Shown: positions 54,121-63,833, counted from the stretch's first letter. The stretch is 64,000 nucleotides of DNA from Rhodopseudomonas palustris (GCF_003226555.1 NZ_QKQS01000012.1:82519-146518); one strand, 5' to 3'. Made by a program: numbers and translations. The notes: generated from the sequence alone by a model not told the origin.

Positions 54121-57100
54121 TTACCAGTTGACGCGGGCGCCGGCCGAGACCTGGTGGCTGGTGGCGTTGCTGCGATATTCGCCGCTATAGGCCGCGAACA
54201 TCCGGAACGTCTCGCTGCGCCAGCCGGACAGCTTAGCGCTCACCAGCGCGGCGTCGCGGCCGGGCTGCGCCGCATCGACCAGGAACGCTTCGTCGAGCAG
54301 CGCGGCCTCGCTCACCAGCGTGGTGTCGCGCAGATCGTGACCCCAGCCGAGCTTCAGCTCCGGCACCAGCGTCGTGCCGTCGGTGGTGCGCAGCCGCGCG
54401 CTCACCGCGGCACCGACCGTCGAGGTCAGCTTGTCGTAGGTCCGCGCCGCGTAGACGAGGCCGATCGGCAGCTGGCTTTCGCTGTAGGCATCGCGGCGGA
54501 AGCCCTGCCAGGTCATTCCGACGAACGGCTTCAGCGTCACGTCGTGCCCGATCGCGAACCGGTAGCCCGCTTCGAACGTGGTGCCGACGCCGACGCCATT
54601 GGCGCTGCCCTGCAGGCTGGTCGGCGACAACAGGATCTGGCGGCTGGTGGCCATCTGGCTGGGACCGGCCGCGATCCGGAAATCGATCACAGCGGCCCCT
54701 GGCGTCCAGCTCGCATAGGCAGCGCCCGCGTAGGTGTCGACCGTGCCCTGCATGTCGGTGCTGGTCGCCGTGGTGCGCGCATAACCGAACGCGCCGCCGG
54801 CGCTGAAGCTGTTCGACAGTCGCCGATCGATGCCGACCGCGAAGCCGGCGCTGACCGCCTTCGAGCCCGACAGACCGTCGCTGTCGCCGACCCGGCTGTT
54901 GCGACCGAAGCCCTGGCCCCACACCGACCAGCCGTCCTGCACCCGCTCGGCCGGCGAGATGCTGGCGAACGCGTTCATCGCCGAACTGGTCCCGGCGCTC
55001 ATCGTGTTGCGGCCCGCATAGGACAGCGCGAACGATTGCGCGGTGCCGTTCTGACCGATCTCGCTGCCCGAGGTCAGCGCGTCCTGACGATCGCCGATCG
55101 CCCCGAGGAAGCCGGTGAACGCCTGCAGCGGCGCGCTCGCCATCGCCGGCTGGCCGGGGCCGGCGAGCTGGTCGAACGCCTTGTCGAATTCGGCCTGGGT
55201 GTCGAGCTTGTACAGCGCGTCGTACAGCGCCTTCTGGTTGGCGCTCGGCAGCACGCCCGAGGCCGTGCGCTTGTTGTCGAGGATGCGGGCGATCGACTGC
55301 TGTGTCGGCCCCAGCCTGTCGGCTTCGGCGAGCTGGCTGAAGCTCGACGGCGTCACCACCAGGGCGATCGAGGTCGGGTTGTAGATCAGGTCGAAGCGGC
55401 CGTTGGCCGGCAGCCCCGAGGTCGGCTGCTCCAGCTTGGAGAAGCTGCCCGCGGTGCTGGCGCCGTCGCTCGCCTGCACAAAGGCGAACTCGGTGCCGAT
55501 CGCCGGCGTGTAGTTGCTGACCGTGCCGACGCTGCCGCGCAACACCGGGGTCAGTGTGCCGGCCGCATAGAACACGTTGCCGGCGCCGGTGACGTAGATC
55601 TTGTCGTAGGTGCCGGGGCCGCCGGGCACGATCAGCGAGCCGTCGATGTCGATCCTGGTGTTGGCCGTCGAGGTCAGCGTGACGTTGCCGTTGAAGGTCA
55701 GCGTGCCGACCGAGTTGCCGTTCAGCACGGTGCCGGCTGGCACCACGTTGTTACTCACCAGATCCCCGATATTGGCCATCTTGCCGGGCGACAGCGTGCC
55801 GGCGATGACGGTGTCGCCGGCCACGGTGCCGAAACCGGCCAGTGTCGCTGGCTGTGCGACGTCGAGCCGGTGGCCCGCCGCCATCGTCAGCGTGCCGTCG
55901 ACCGCGAGCGTGCCGAGCTGGGCGAACACATTGCCGCCGGCGTCGGTGCGGCCGGAGATCGTCAGGATGCCGGCGCCGACCTTGGAAAAGTCCCCTTGCG
56001 TGGTCAGCAGTCGGCTCCAATAGGTGGTCTGGTCGGCGGCCACCGACTCTACGGCGTTGGCCGCCAGAGTGGTCGGGCCGTCGGTGGCGCGATCGAGCCG
56101 GATCAGGCCATAGCCGAACACGGCATCGACGCCGGGCGCGCCGAGATCCTCGGTGGTCGAAAACAACAGGCGCGACAGGTCCTGCGCGTTGTAGCTCGGA
56201 TTGGCCTGGATCAGCACCGCGATCGCGCCCGACACCGTCGGCGCCGCCATCGAGGTGCCTTGCGCGAACCCGTAGGTGTTCACCGGAACCGTCGAATACA
56301 CCAGCGCGCCCGTTGCATCGTCGCCGCCGGGCGCAGCCACGCACCAGCTCGCGGTCACGCCGCAGAGATTCGAATAGGACGCAGCCGCCTTGGTGATGCC
56401 GACAGACATCACCGAGATGATCTGCCCCTGCTGATGTTGCAGCGCAGTTCCGTCGAGCTGCTGTCCCTGATCGTCGTAGACACCGAGCCCGGCATGCGCC
56501 GGATTGAAGAACGGCATCAGCGCAATGCCGTTGGCGTTGCGGGCAGCGACCGGATTGTCGATCCGGTCGTTGCCGGCCGCGGCGACGATGATCTTGCCGG
56601 CTTTGAGGACATTGAACGCGGCATTGGCTTCGTCGTCGACGTTGCCGACGGTCCATTGCTGCAGATTGGTCAGACCGTCGGAGTTCGGGCCGTAGCTGGC
56701 GTTGTACACCATCGTCCCGCTCAGGCCGGCGAAGTAATTCAGCGCCAGCGCGGACGCATCGACGTTCCCGTACGTCGTGTAGCCCTTCTCGGTGATCGCG
56801 CGCAGCGGAATGATGCTGGCATCGTAGGCGACGCCGTGCGCGTCGACATTGTCGAACTTCTCGGCCGCGATAATGCCGGCGACGTGCGAGCCGTGGATGT
56901 CGGTCTTCTGCGCGCTTTCGGGCGAAAGGTCGTTCGGATCGAACGCCTTGCCGATCTCGACGACGTAGTTCTTGCCGAGACCGGTGCGCAGCTTGTTGAC
57001 GAGGCCCGCATTGGTGGTGTCGAACCCGGTATCCGCCACCGTCACGGTGACGCCGGCACCGGTGAATCCGCGATTGTAGGCGCCCTGCGCGCCGATCAGG

Positions 57101-57597
57101 TCGAGGTTCCAGGTCTGCTCGAGCTGGGACGGCATCGGGCTCGGCAGGTTCGGCGAATTGTTGGTCGCCATCGCAACGTTCTGATACGACGACGCCGTCA
57201 GTCCCGAGGCGGAAGCGGTGCGGGTCGCCAGCACCTGGGCGGCATTCGGCGCGAGCACCATCCGCTCACCGGATGTGAGCACGCCGAGATCAGCCGCGGT
57301 GGTGACATCGCGCAGCGCCGCCGGCGCCAACGTCGAGACGTGACGCACCACCGCGTCGCGCAGCCTGGGATCGCGATAGGTGCTGTCGTAAGCTTGCGCG
57401 ATCAGCGCGCGTTCGCCCTGCCGCATCGCTTCGGCGAACTGCGCCTTCATCTCGGACGACAATGCGGTCTTGGCGATCGACTTCGCCTTTGCGGGAGACT
57501 CCGCCGCGTACAACGCGGCCGACATCGGAGCGCTGACAAGAAACGTCGTACACAACAGCAACGACGAGAGATGACGAAAACGCCCCACTGTGCTCAC
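54121..57597 (-). CDS. Subtilisin-type autotransporter serine protease
   Basis: A 1158-residue secreted protease. An N-terminal signal peptide (residues about 8-32) is followed by a linker, then an S8 subtilase domain with the complete triad: Asp189 (VADTGFD), His235 (HGSHVAG) and Ser449 (GTSMAAP), plus the oxyanion Asn in VAAAGND. A beta-helical passenger (GILTISGRTDAGGNVF, GTLSPGKMANIGDLV) precedes a C-terminal beta-barrel of about 280 residues ending in aromatic-terminal SAGARVNW. This is the SphB1/Ssp-like autotransporter layout. I chose the GTG at 57597, with AAGGGGAAG upstream, over an ATG 14 codons earlier. Confidence 0.93.
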   Translation of the reverse strand: MSTVGRFRHLSSLLLCTTFLVSAPMSAALYAAESPAKAKSIAKTALSSEMKAQFAEAMRQGERALIAQAYDSTYRDPRLRDAVVRHVSTLAPAALRDVTTAADLGVLTSGERMVLAPNAAQVLATRTASASGLTASSYQNVAMATNNSPNLPSPMPSQLEQTWNLDLIGAQGAYNRGFTGAGVTVTVADTGFDTTNAGLVNKLRTGLGKNYVVEIGKAFDPNDLSPESAQKTDIHGSHVAGIIAAEKFDNVDAHGVAYDASIIPLRAITEKGYTTYGNVDASALALNYFAGLSGTMVYNASYGPNSDGLTNLQQWTVGNVDDEANAAFNVLKAGKIIVAAAGNDRIDNPVAARNANGIALMPFFNPAHAGLGVYDDQGQQLDGTALQHQQGQIISVMSVGITKAAASYSNLCGVTASWCVAAPGGDDATGALVYSTVPVNTYGFAQGTSMAAPTVSGAIAVLIQANPSYNAQDLSRLLFSTTEDLGAPGVDAVFGYGLIRLDRATDGPTTLAANAVESVAADQTTYWSRLLTTQGDFSKVGAGILTISGRTDAGGNVFAQLGTLAVDGTLTMAAGHRLDVAQPATLAGFGTVAGDTVIAGTLSPGKMANIGDLVSNNVVPAGTVLNGNSVGTLTFNGNVTLTSTANTRIDIDGSLIVPGGPGTYDKIYVTGAGNVFYAAGTLTPVLRGSVGTVSNYTPAIGTEFAFVQASDGASTAGSFSKLEQPTSGLPANGRFDLIYNPTSIALVVTPSSFSQLAEADRLGPTQQSIARILDNKRTASGVLPSANQKALYDALYKLDTQAEFDKAFDQLAGPGQPAMASAPLQAFTGFLGAIGDRQDALTSGSEIGQNGTAQSFALSYAGRNTMSAGTSSAMNAFASISPAERVQDGWSVWGQGFGRNSRVGDSDGLSGSKAVSAGFAVGIDRRLSNSFSAGGAFGYARTTATSTDMQGTVDTYAGAAYASWTPGAAVIDFRIAAGPSQMATSRQILLSPTSLQGSANGVGVGTTFEAGYRFAIGHDVTLKPFVGMTWQGFRRDAYSESQLPIGLVYAARTYDKLTSTVGAAVSARLRTTDGTTLVPELKLGWGHDLRDTTLVSEAALLDEAFLVDAAQPGRDAALVSAKLSGWRSETFRMFAAYSGEYRSNATSHQVSAGARVNW

Positions 57598-57998
57598 GGA
57601 CTTCCCCTTCCTGTCCAGGCAGGCGCCTCGGCTGCGCATGCTCGGTCTTCCGTTGGTCTCCGGTCGGCGAACTAACGAACACGCCGCCCGGTGTTCGCGT
57701 AGTTCTAGATCGCTGCTGATGCGTCGCGACAGAGTGGAGCGGCCGGATTCAGGTTGACGGTGGCGCTTTCCTTTGACCTTGCGTCTCAGAACCGAATGCA
57801 GCGACCGCGGCCGCCACCAAATCGCCTCAGCTCGGGCACACGCGGAACGCGCATTACATCGCTACCGCGTCCGGCTGCTGGCGGCGCCCGAACGAATCGT
57901 CTTCTTCGAAAAAAACCGCTAAGCTGAAAGCACTTGGCCGCAAGGCGTAGCGCAATACCGACGGCGTGACCGAGCCGGCTTGAAGATCAATCGACCCG
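57598..57998. other. Divergent gap between autotransporter and AraC gene
   Basis: No gene is supported in these 401 bases. Facing the autotransporter is an imperfect inverted repeat, GAACTAACGAACAC (57669-57682) and GTGTTCGCGTAGTTC (57691-57705), matching except for one bulged base. A TTGACC at 57774 and the stretch TTCTTCGAAAAAAA near 57903 are the only other departures from background. No confident promoter was assigned. Confidence 0.5.
57669..57705. promoter_or_regulatory. Inverted repeat upstream of the autotransporter gene
   Basis: The arms GAACTAACGAACAC and GTGTTCGCGTAGTTC are separated by eight bases and pair with one bulge. The site is 72 bases upstream of the autotransporter start and about 300 from the AraC gene. 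It could be an operator or a 5' leader hairpin. Confidence 0.4.
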
Positions 57999-59021
57999 AT
58001 GGCGTCCCTTCCCCGACTCTATTACGTGACCTCCGGCCTGGACGAGGCCAACGCGTTCGCGACCTGGCGTGCGGTGATCTCGCCGCTATTCGAGCCGCGG
58101 CCCTGCGGGCCGAGCCGGAAGACGCCGACCGGGTCGGCCTCCGGCATCATCATCGGCGACCTGGTGGTCGCCAAGGTGGCTTTCAACGCCCAGGATTTCG
58201 TCCGCGACAGCCAACGCATCGCGGCAACGCCGGATCACCTGCTGCTGCACCTCTACGTTTCCGGCGGATTCAACGGCGAGGTGACGCGGCAGCAGACCGT
58301 CATCGGCCCGGGCAAGGTCGCGCTGATCGATCTTGCCTGCCCGATCTCGACCCGCGCCTTCGCATCGAACACGATGTGCCTGATCGTGCCGCGCAAGCTG
58401 CTCGCAGGGCTTCCGTTGCACGCGCTCAAGCCGAAACTCGATCCGCTGCGCAACGATCTGCTGGCGGCCTACATCCGCTCGCTGCAGGAACGCAGCGCGC
58501 AGCTCACCGAGGCCGACGTGGCGACGACGGTGGCGGAGACTGCCGATTTCCTGCGCCGGCTGCTGGCGCCGACCGCCGAGGCGGATCTCGCCCCGCAGCG
58601 CGGCGCCGACGAGACCATCCTGGCGCTCAGCGAAGCGCTGATCCGCGACAATCTCGCGCTCCCGGAGCTGTCGCCCGACTGGCTGGCGCAGCAGCTCGAT
58701 GTGTCGCGCGCCTCGCTGTACCGGCTATTCGCCGATCGCGGTGGGGTGATGCGTTATGTCCAGGAGCGCCGGCTGCTCGCGGTGCAGGCGGCGCTCGCCG
58801 ATCCGCTGGAGACGCGGCGGCTGTCCCGCCTCGCCGCCGATCTCGGCTTCAAGAGCGAGGCGCATTTCAGCCGCTCGTTCCGCGCCCGGTTCGGCGTCAC
58901 CGCCAGCGCCTATCGCAAGACCCAGCTCGACGCCTCCGCCGCGATCCAGCTCACCAGCCCGGCGGTGGTGCAGCAATGGTGGACGGCCGTGGCGCGCGAT
59001 CCGCTGCTGCAGACCGGCTGA
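57999..59021 (+). CDS. AraC-family transcriptional regulator
   Basis: A 340-residue regulator. The N-terminal part resembles the AraC-binding-like domain of the OruR/ThcR type (GIIIGDLVVAKVAFNAQDFVR, HLYVSGGFNGEV). The C-terminal DNA-binding half contains two helix-turn-helices (LSPDWLAQQLDVSRASLYRLF and LSRLAADLGFKSEAHFSRSFRARFG; about residues 225-305). It is divergent from the subtilase gene, which it could control. The effector is unknown. Confidence 0.9.
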   Translation: MASLPRLYYVTSGLDEANAFATWRAVISPLFEPRPCGPSRKTPTGSASGIIIGDLVVAKVAFNAQDFVRDSQRIAATPDHLLLHLYVSGGFNGEVTRQQTVIGPGKVALIDLACPISTRAFASNTMCLIVPRKLLAGLPLHALKPKLDPLRNDLLAAYIRSLQERSAQLTEADVATTVAETADFLRRLLAPTAEADLAPQRGADETILALSEALIRDNLALPELSPDWLAQQLDVSRASLYRLFADRGGVMRYVQERRLLAVQAALADPLETRRLSRLAADLGFKSEAHFSRSFRARFGVTASAYRKTQLDASAAIQLTSPAVVQQWWTAVARDPLLQTG

Positions 59022-59034
59022 GCTAGCCAAAGAT

Positions 59035-59059
59035 CCGGCTTGTCCGCGCGCGAAGCCGG
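59035..59059 (+). other. Stem-loop after the AraC gene
   Basis: CCGGCTT (59035-59041) and AAGCCGG (59053-59059) can pair around an 11-base loop, 13 bases after the stop. There is no T-run, so termination is uncertain. Confidence 0.3.
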
Positions 59060-59100
59060 CGTGTAAGAGCGAGGCAGCCATTGACGCGAGGAGCCCGGCC

Positions 59101-59358
59101 TTGGATTTCAGTGCCGCCTTCCACCAGATCTCGGTTTGGATGTTTCGACTGGCGATCGTCGGTGCAGCGGTCGGCATCGGCTACATCGTCATGACCAAGC
59201 AGGACGAGGCGCCGGCGGAAGCGCGCAGCTCCATGGCGGCGCCGGCCAGCGATAGCGTGACCGGCTGCCAGCCGATCGGCCACACCGCCAGCGGCAAGCT
59301 GGTGTATTCGATGGATTGCGAACAGCTGCCGGCCGCCGGCGCCGAAGCAGCGAAGTAA
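59101..59358 (+). CDS. Small single-pass membrane protein of unknown function
   Basis: An 85-residue protein read from a TTG at 59101, preceded by GCGAGGAG at good spacing. It has one hydrophobic helix (MFRLAIVGAAVGIGYIVM, about residues 14-31) and a short soluble tail with two cysteines (TGCQPIGHT, MDCEQLP) that could form a disulfide outside the membrane. An ATG at 59140 would start at the helix itself. I do not recognise a family. It is convergent with glnE. Confidence 0.6.
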   Translation: MDFSAAFHQISVWMFRLAIVGAAVGIGYIVMTKQDEAPAEARSSMAAPASDSVTGCQPIGHTASGKLVYSMDCEQLPAAGAEAAK

Positions 59359-59415
59359 TCACACCCCGGCTGGACGACCAAGCAGCCATCGCGCCGCGGA
59401 TCGCGACGCCGCTCG

Positions 59416-62388
59416 CTATGCGCCCTCGCCGCCGATCAGGCGGTTGAAGATCGCGCGGACCTCGGTCTGGGTTTCCTTCACCCGCGCCTGCAGCGACGAG
59501 AAGTCCGGCGCGTCGCCGGCCCGGACCAGCACCCGCAACAGATCGTCGCCGGCGGTGTCGGGCGTGAACTTCTCGCTGACGCACAGCCTCAGGATCTGCG
59601 TCAGGTCCTGATACAGCCGCGCCGCGGGCCGCAACACCTCGGCATCGGCCTGTGCCAGGAAGCCGAGCCGGGTCGCGTTGTCGAGCGCGGCGAGCGTGTT
59701 GACGTGAAGGATGTCCGGCGCTTCGTGCGCGTGCACGAGCTGCAGATACTGCGCGATGAAGTCGATATCGACCATGCCGCCGGCGGCGTATTTCAGGTCC
59801 CAGACGTCGTCCTCGCCCTTCTCCTCGGCGATCGCCCGGCGCATCTCGGCGACGTCGTTGGCGATGATCGCCGCATCGCGCGGCCGCGTCAGCACCGCGC
59901 GGATCACCTGCTCGATCCTGCGGCGGAACTCCGGCGGTGCCGAAATCACCCGCGCGCGCGTCAGCGCCAGATGCTCCCAGGTCCAGGCTTCCTGTTCCTG
60001 GTAGGCGGCGAATGCATCGAGCCGCGACGCCACCGGGCCGGCGCGGCCCGACGGCCGCAGCCGCATATCGACGTCGTACAGCACGCCGTAATTGGTCCGC
60101 GTGGTGAAAGCGGAGATCAGCCGCTGGGTGAACCGCGCGAAGTACTGCGCGCCGTGCAGCGAGCGTTCGCCGTCGCTGTCGGGTTGATCGTCGTCGAAAT
60201 CGTAGATCAGGATCAGATCGAGATCGGACGACGCCGTCATCTCGCGGCTGCCGAGCTTGCCCATCGCCAGGATCGCGGTCTGCTGATCCTTGACCCGTCC
60301 GTAGGTCGAGGAGAACTGCTCGCTGACGAGGCCGTGTACGGTGCCGACGATGCCCTCTGCGACGTCGGCGAACGCCACCGCCGCCTGCTGGGTCGGGACC
60401 GTGCCGGACAAAATCCGCGTGCCGATCAAGAACAGGCTCTCCTGCCCGAACAGCCGCAGCCGATCGAGAAACTCCTCGTAAGAGCCGGCGTCCGACAACG
60501 TCACCGCCAACCGCGCCGACAGCTCGGCCTGATCCGGCATCGCGCCGAAGAACCGCGGATCGATCAGCCCGTCGAGGATCTGCGGCTGCCGCGCCAGCAT
60601 GTCGCCGAGCCGCGGCGCAGCGCCGAGCACCAGCGCCACCAGGGTCAGCAGTTCGCGGTTCTGGCTGAGCAGCGAGATCAGCCGGCCGCCGCGGTGCAGC
60701 GCCTGCAGCAGGCGATCGAACGCGTTGACGGCATCGTCCGGCTGTTCGGCGCGCGCCAATTCCTCGATCAGCGCCGGCACGAAGTCGCGGAACGCACGCT
60801 GTGTGGTTTCGATCTTGAGCACACGGTAGCCACCGGCCATCCATTGCTGCAGCGTCGTGGCGATCATCAGCGGCTTCTTGTAGCCGAGCGACAGCAGGTG
60901 ATCGAGCAGCCGGGTGTCTTCGGGCCCGGCGCCGTAATCGACCGGCGGCAGCTTCGCGGTGCCGGTCGGATCGCCCTCGAACAGCTTGGCGTAATGCCCC
61001 TGCACGCGCTCGAGATAGCCGACCAGATCGCGCGCGAAGGCTTCCCGGCTGTCGTAGCCGAGGAAACGCGAGAACCGTTCGATCGCCTCGACGGTGTCGG
61101 GCAGCGCGTGGGTCTGCTCGTCGGCGATCATCTGCACCCGGTGCTCGACCTTGCGCAGGAACAGATACGCCTCAGCCAGCTCGTCGCGCGCCTGATGGGT
61201 GATCCAGTTGCGCGACGCCAGAATCTCCAGCGCTTCCAGGGTCGGCCGCACGCGTAGTTCGGGGTGGCGTCCGCCGGCGATCAGTTGCTGGGTCTGGGCG
61301 AAAAACTCGATCTCGCGGATGCCGCCGCGGCCGACCTTGACGTTGTGGCCTTCGACCGCAATCTCGGTCTGGCCGCGATAGGTCTGCATCTGCCGCTTCA
61401 TGTCGTGAACGTCGGCGAGCGCGGCGAAGTCCAGATGCTTACGCCAGACGAACGGCGCGATCTCCGACAGCAACGCTTCGCCGGCGACGAGATCGCCGGC
61501 GCACGGCCGCGCCTTGATCATCGCGGCGCGTTCCCAGGTGCGCCCCTCGCGCTCGTAGTAATCGAGCGCCGACAGCGTCGACAGCGCGACCGGCGTCGAG
61601 GCCGGATCGGGCCGCAGCCGCAGGTCGACGCGGAACACGTAGCCGTCGCCGCGGCGCTGCTGCAGGATCCGGCTGAGCCCCTGGGTGACGCGGACGAAGA
61701 ACGGCTGCGGCTCGATGTCGGGCGCGAGCGTCGGCGCATCGAGCTCGTAGAACACGATCAGGTCGATGTCGCTGGAATAGTTCAATTCGCCGGCGCCCAT
61801 CTTGCCCATCGCCAGCACGATCAGGCCGGAGCCCTGCTCCGGGCAGTCGGGATTGGGCGGCACGATCCGGCCGCGGCCGGCCTCCTGGCGCAACAGGAAG
61901 CGCAGCGCCATCTGCACCGAGCGGCCGGCCAGATCGGTGAGCGCCTGCGTCACCTGCATCACCGGCCAGATCCCGCCGATGTCGCACAGCGCGATCAGCA
62001 GTGCCGCCTCGGCCTTCAGTCGGCGCAGCGCCGCCATCACCTCGTCTTCGGTCGACGCGGCCGCGACGAGCGTCTCGGCATCTTCGAGGAGCTTCGCCAG
62101 CCTCTGCTCCGGATCGCCGCGCAGCACGCGCAGCAGCCGCACCGGATCGGCCCGGATCAGATCGAACAGATACGGCGAGGCCTCCGCGATCGACTGCAAC
62201 GCGGTCTGCAGATCCGGGAAGGCTGTGCCGAGCGCAGTGATCGCACCGGCCTGTTCCGGCACGAGATCGCCAAGCCAGCCGGCCCACCGCTCCGCCGCCA
62301 GCACGGGATCGTACAGGCACGGTCCGGCGCAAAAGCGCGCAGCCAAAGCGGTCTGGTCGAGGTCCGCGTCGATCGCGGAAGAAATCAT
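59416..62388 (-). CDS. glnE: Bifunctional glutamine synthetase adenylyltransferase/deadenylase
   Basis: A 990-residue two-headed enzyme that adenylylates glutamine synthetase when nitrogen is abundant and reverses it when scarce, under PII control. The N-terminal nucleotidyltransferase (deadenylase) shows GAGELNYSSDIDLIVFYE with paired Asp residues, and the C-terminal one (adenylylase) shows KLGSREMTASSDLDLILIYDFDD. Helical regulatory regions lie between and after them. Length fits the alphaproteobacterial family (about 980). Its ATG overlaps the stop of the upstream kinase by four bases, so the two are translationally coupled. Confidence 0.96.
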   Translation of the reverse strand: MISSAIDADLDQTALAARFCAGPCLYDPVLAAERWAGWLGDLVPEQAGAITALGTAFPDLQTALQSIAEASPYLFDLIRADPVRLLRVLRGDPEQRLAKLLEDAETLVAAASTEDEVMAALRRLKAEAALLIALCDIGGIWPVMQVTQALTDLAGRSVQMALRFLLRQEAGRGRIVPPNPDCPEQGSGLIVLAMGKMGAGELNYSSDIDLIVFYELDAPTLAPDIEPQPFFVRVTQGLSRILQQRRGDGYVFRVDLRLRPDPASTPVALSTLSALDYYEREGRTWERAAMIKARPCAGDLVAGEALLSEIAPFVWRKHLDFAALADVHDMKRQMQTYRGQTEIAVEGHNVKVGRGGIREIEFFAQTQQLIAGGRHPELRVRPTLEALEILASRNWITHQARDELAEAYLFLRKVEHRVQMIADEQTHALPDTVEAIERFSRFLGYDSREAFARDLVGYLERVQGHYAKLFEGDPTGTAKLPPVDYGAGPEDTRLLDHLLSLGYKKPLMIATTLQQWMAGGYRVLKIETTQRAFRDFVPALIEELARAEQPDDAVNAFDRLLQALHRGGRLISLLSQNRELLTLVALVLGAAPRLGDMLARQPQILDGLIDPRFFGAMPDQAELSARLAVTLSDAGSYEEFLDRLRLFGQESLFLIGTRILSGTVPTQQAAVAFADVAEGIVGTVHGLVSEQFSSTYGRVKDQQTAILAMGKLGSREMTASSDLDLILIYDFDDDQPDSDGERSLHGAQYFARFTQRLISAFTTRTNYGVLYDVDMRLRPSGRAGPVASRLDAFAAYQEQEAWTWEHLALTRARVISAPPEFRRRIEQVIRAVLTRPRDAAIIANDVAEMRRAIAEEKGEDDVWDLKYAAGGMVDIDFIAQYLQLVHAHEAPDILHVNTLAALDNATRLGFLAQADAEVLRPAARLYQDLTQILRLCVSEKFTPDTAGDDLLRVLVRAGDAPDFSSLQARVKETQTEVRAIFNRLIGGEGA

Positions 62389-63833
62389 GCCGGCGCCGGT
62401 TCGAGAGTCGTTGCGGAGGCCTGTCCTTCGCCCGTGCGCGCCGGAATTGCAAGCGTGGCGCGCAAACCGGGGTCCGCGTCGGCAAGTCGCAGTTCGCCGC
62501 CGTGCAGCCGCGCCACCGCCGAAGCGAGGCTGAGACCGAGCCCGGAGCCCGGCATCGTGCGGCTGGCCTCGAGCCGGACGAAGCGCTCGATCGCGTGCTT
62601 GCGATCGCCTTCCGGAATGCCGATGCCGTGGTCGGTGACGCTGAGCAGCACCTGGTCGCCGTCGCGCCGCGCCTCGATCAACACGGTCGCCGGGGCACCA
62701 TCATTGCTGCCGTCGGCCGGCGGCTGCGCCTTGCCGTACTTGATCGCGTTCTCGACCAGATTGGCGAGCGCCTGGCTGATCAATTCCCGATTGCCGCGCA
62801 CCGGCGTGGCGACCGTTTCGACCTGCAGGCTGAGCGCATTGTCTTCAGCGAGCGGCTCGTACAGTTCATGGATGTCGCGCGCGATCTCGGCGACATCGAA
62901 GTCGCTCATGTCGCCGCTGGCGTAGCCGGCCTCGGCGCGAGCGATCATCAGCAGCGCGTTGAAGGTGCGGATCAGGCCGTCGGATTCTTCGATCGTGCGC
63001 TCCAGCGCCGCGCGATAGTCGGTCTCGCTGGAGGCGCGCGCCAGCGCCTCCTCGGCGCGGTTGCGCAGCCGCGTCAGCGGCGTCTTCAGATCGTGCGCGA
63101 TGTTGTCGGAGACTTCCTTCATGCCCGACATCAGGGCTTCGATCCGCTCCAGCATCGCGTTGAGATTTTCCGCCAGACGGTCGAGCTCGTCGCCGCTGCG
63201 GCCCACCGGCAGCCGCCCCGACAGATCGCCGGCCATGATCCGCTGCGTGGTGCCGGTCATCGCGTCGATCCGGCGCAGCACGCGGCGTGCCGCGAACACG
63301 CCGCCGCCGAGGCCGAGCACGACGACGATCAGCACCGACCATTGCGCCGCCGAGCGCACCACCTTGTTGAGCCGCCGCCGCTCTTCCAAATCGCGGCCGA
63401 CCAGGAGACGAAAACCGCTGGACAATTCGGTGACGCGGACCAGCGCCCGATGGTTGGATCGCTCCTGATCGTCGAGCCGGCGATAGAACGTCTCGCTCCA
63501 GCCGAGCTTGCTCATCACCCCCGGCGCCAGCGCGCCAACATTGCCGGCGACCGCCTGCCCTGCCGGCGTGGTGACGAGATAGAGATTGGCGCCGGGCCGC
63601 AGCGCGCGATTCTCGAGCGTGAACACCACGCCACGCAGGCCGCGGCGGCCGTAGATGTCGTTGATCTCGGCAATCTCGGCATCGACCGTGGTGGTGATCT
63701 GATCGGTGATCAGCGTGCGCGTGGTCCAGGCGAAGTACGCCACCAGCGAGGCCGCGAAAAGCCCGAACAGGAACAGATAGACCAGCGTCAGCCGAAACGC
63801 GGTGGTTCGGATCAGTTTACCGAAGGCGGTCAC
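62385..63833 (-). CDS. HAMP-domain sensor histidine kinase coupled to glnE
   Basis: A 482-residue membrane kinase. Helix 1 is at about residues 15-37 and helix 2 at about 163-182, enclosing a 120-residue periplasmic sensor, then HAMP. HisKA carries His247 in DNIAHDLKTPLTRLR, and the HATPase has NLVENAIKYG, DHGIGIPEGD and GSGLGLSLASAV. The HDLKTPLTRLR wording groups it with OmpR-partner kinases such as the TctE/QseC type. The likely start is a GTG at 63831-63833. Its partner response regulator is not in the window and may lie just beyond 64000. Confidence 0.92.
   Translation of the reverse strand: MTAFGKLIRTTAFRLTLVYLFLFGLFAASLVAYFAWTTRTLITDQITTTVDAEIAEINDIYGRRGLRGVVFTLENRALRPGANLYLVTTPAGQAVAGNVGALAPGVMSKLGWSETFYRRLDDQERSNHRALVRVTELSSGFRLLVGRDLEERRRLNKVVRSAAQWSVLIVVVLGLGGGVFAARRVLRRIDAMTGTTQRIMAGDLSGRLPVGRSGDELDRLAENLNAMLERIEALMSGMKEVSDNIAHDLKTPLTRLRNRAEEALARASSETDYRAALERTIEESDGLIRTFNALLMIARAEAGYASGDMSDFDVAEIARDIHELYEPLAEDNALSLQVETVATPVRGNRELISQALANLVENAIKYGKAQPPADGSNDGAPATVLIEARRDGDQVLLSVTDHGIGIPEGDRKHAIERFVRLEASRTMPGSGLGLSLASAVARLHGGELRLADADPGLRATLAIPARTGEGQASATTLEPAPA

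Noticed and set aside
53944-57675. A 1243-codon open frame on the + strand
   Set aside because: It is exactly antisense to the autotransporter, Arg/Ala/Gly/His-rich with no domain, and arises from high GC at third positions.
60599-62925. Several long + strand frames across glnE
   Set aside because: They are shadows of glnE and the kinase; none has a ribosome-binding site plus a family motif.
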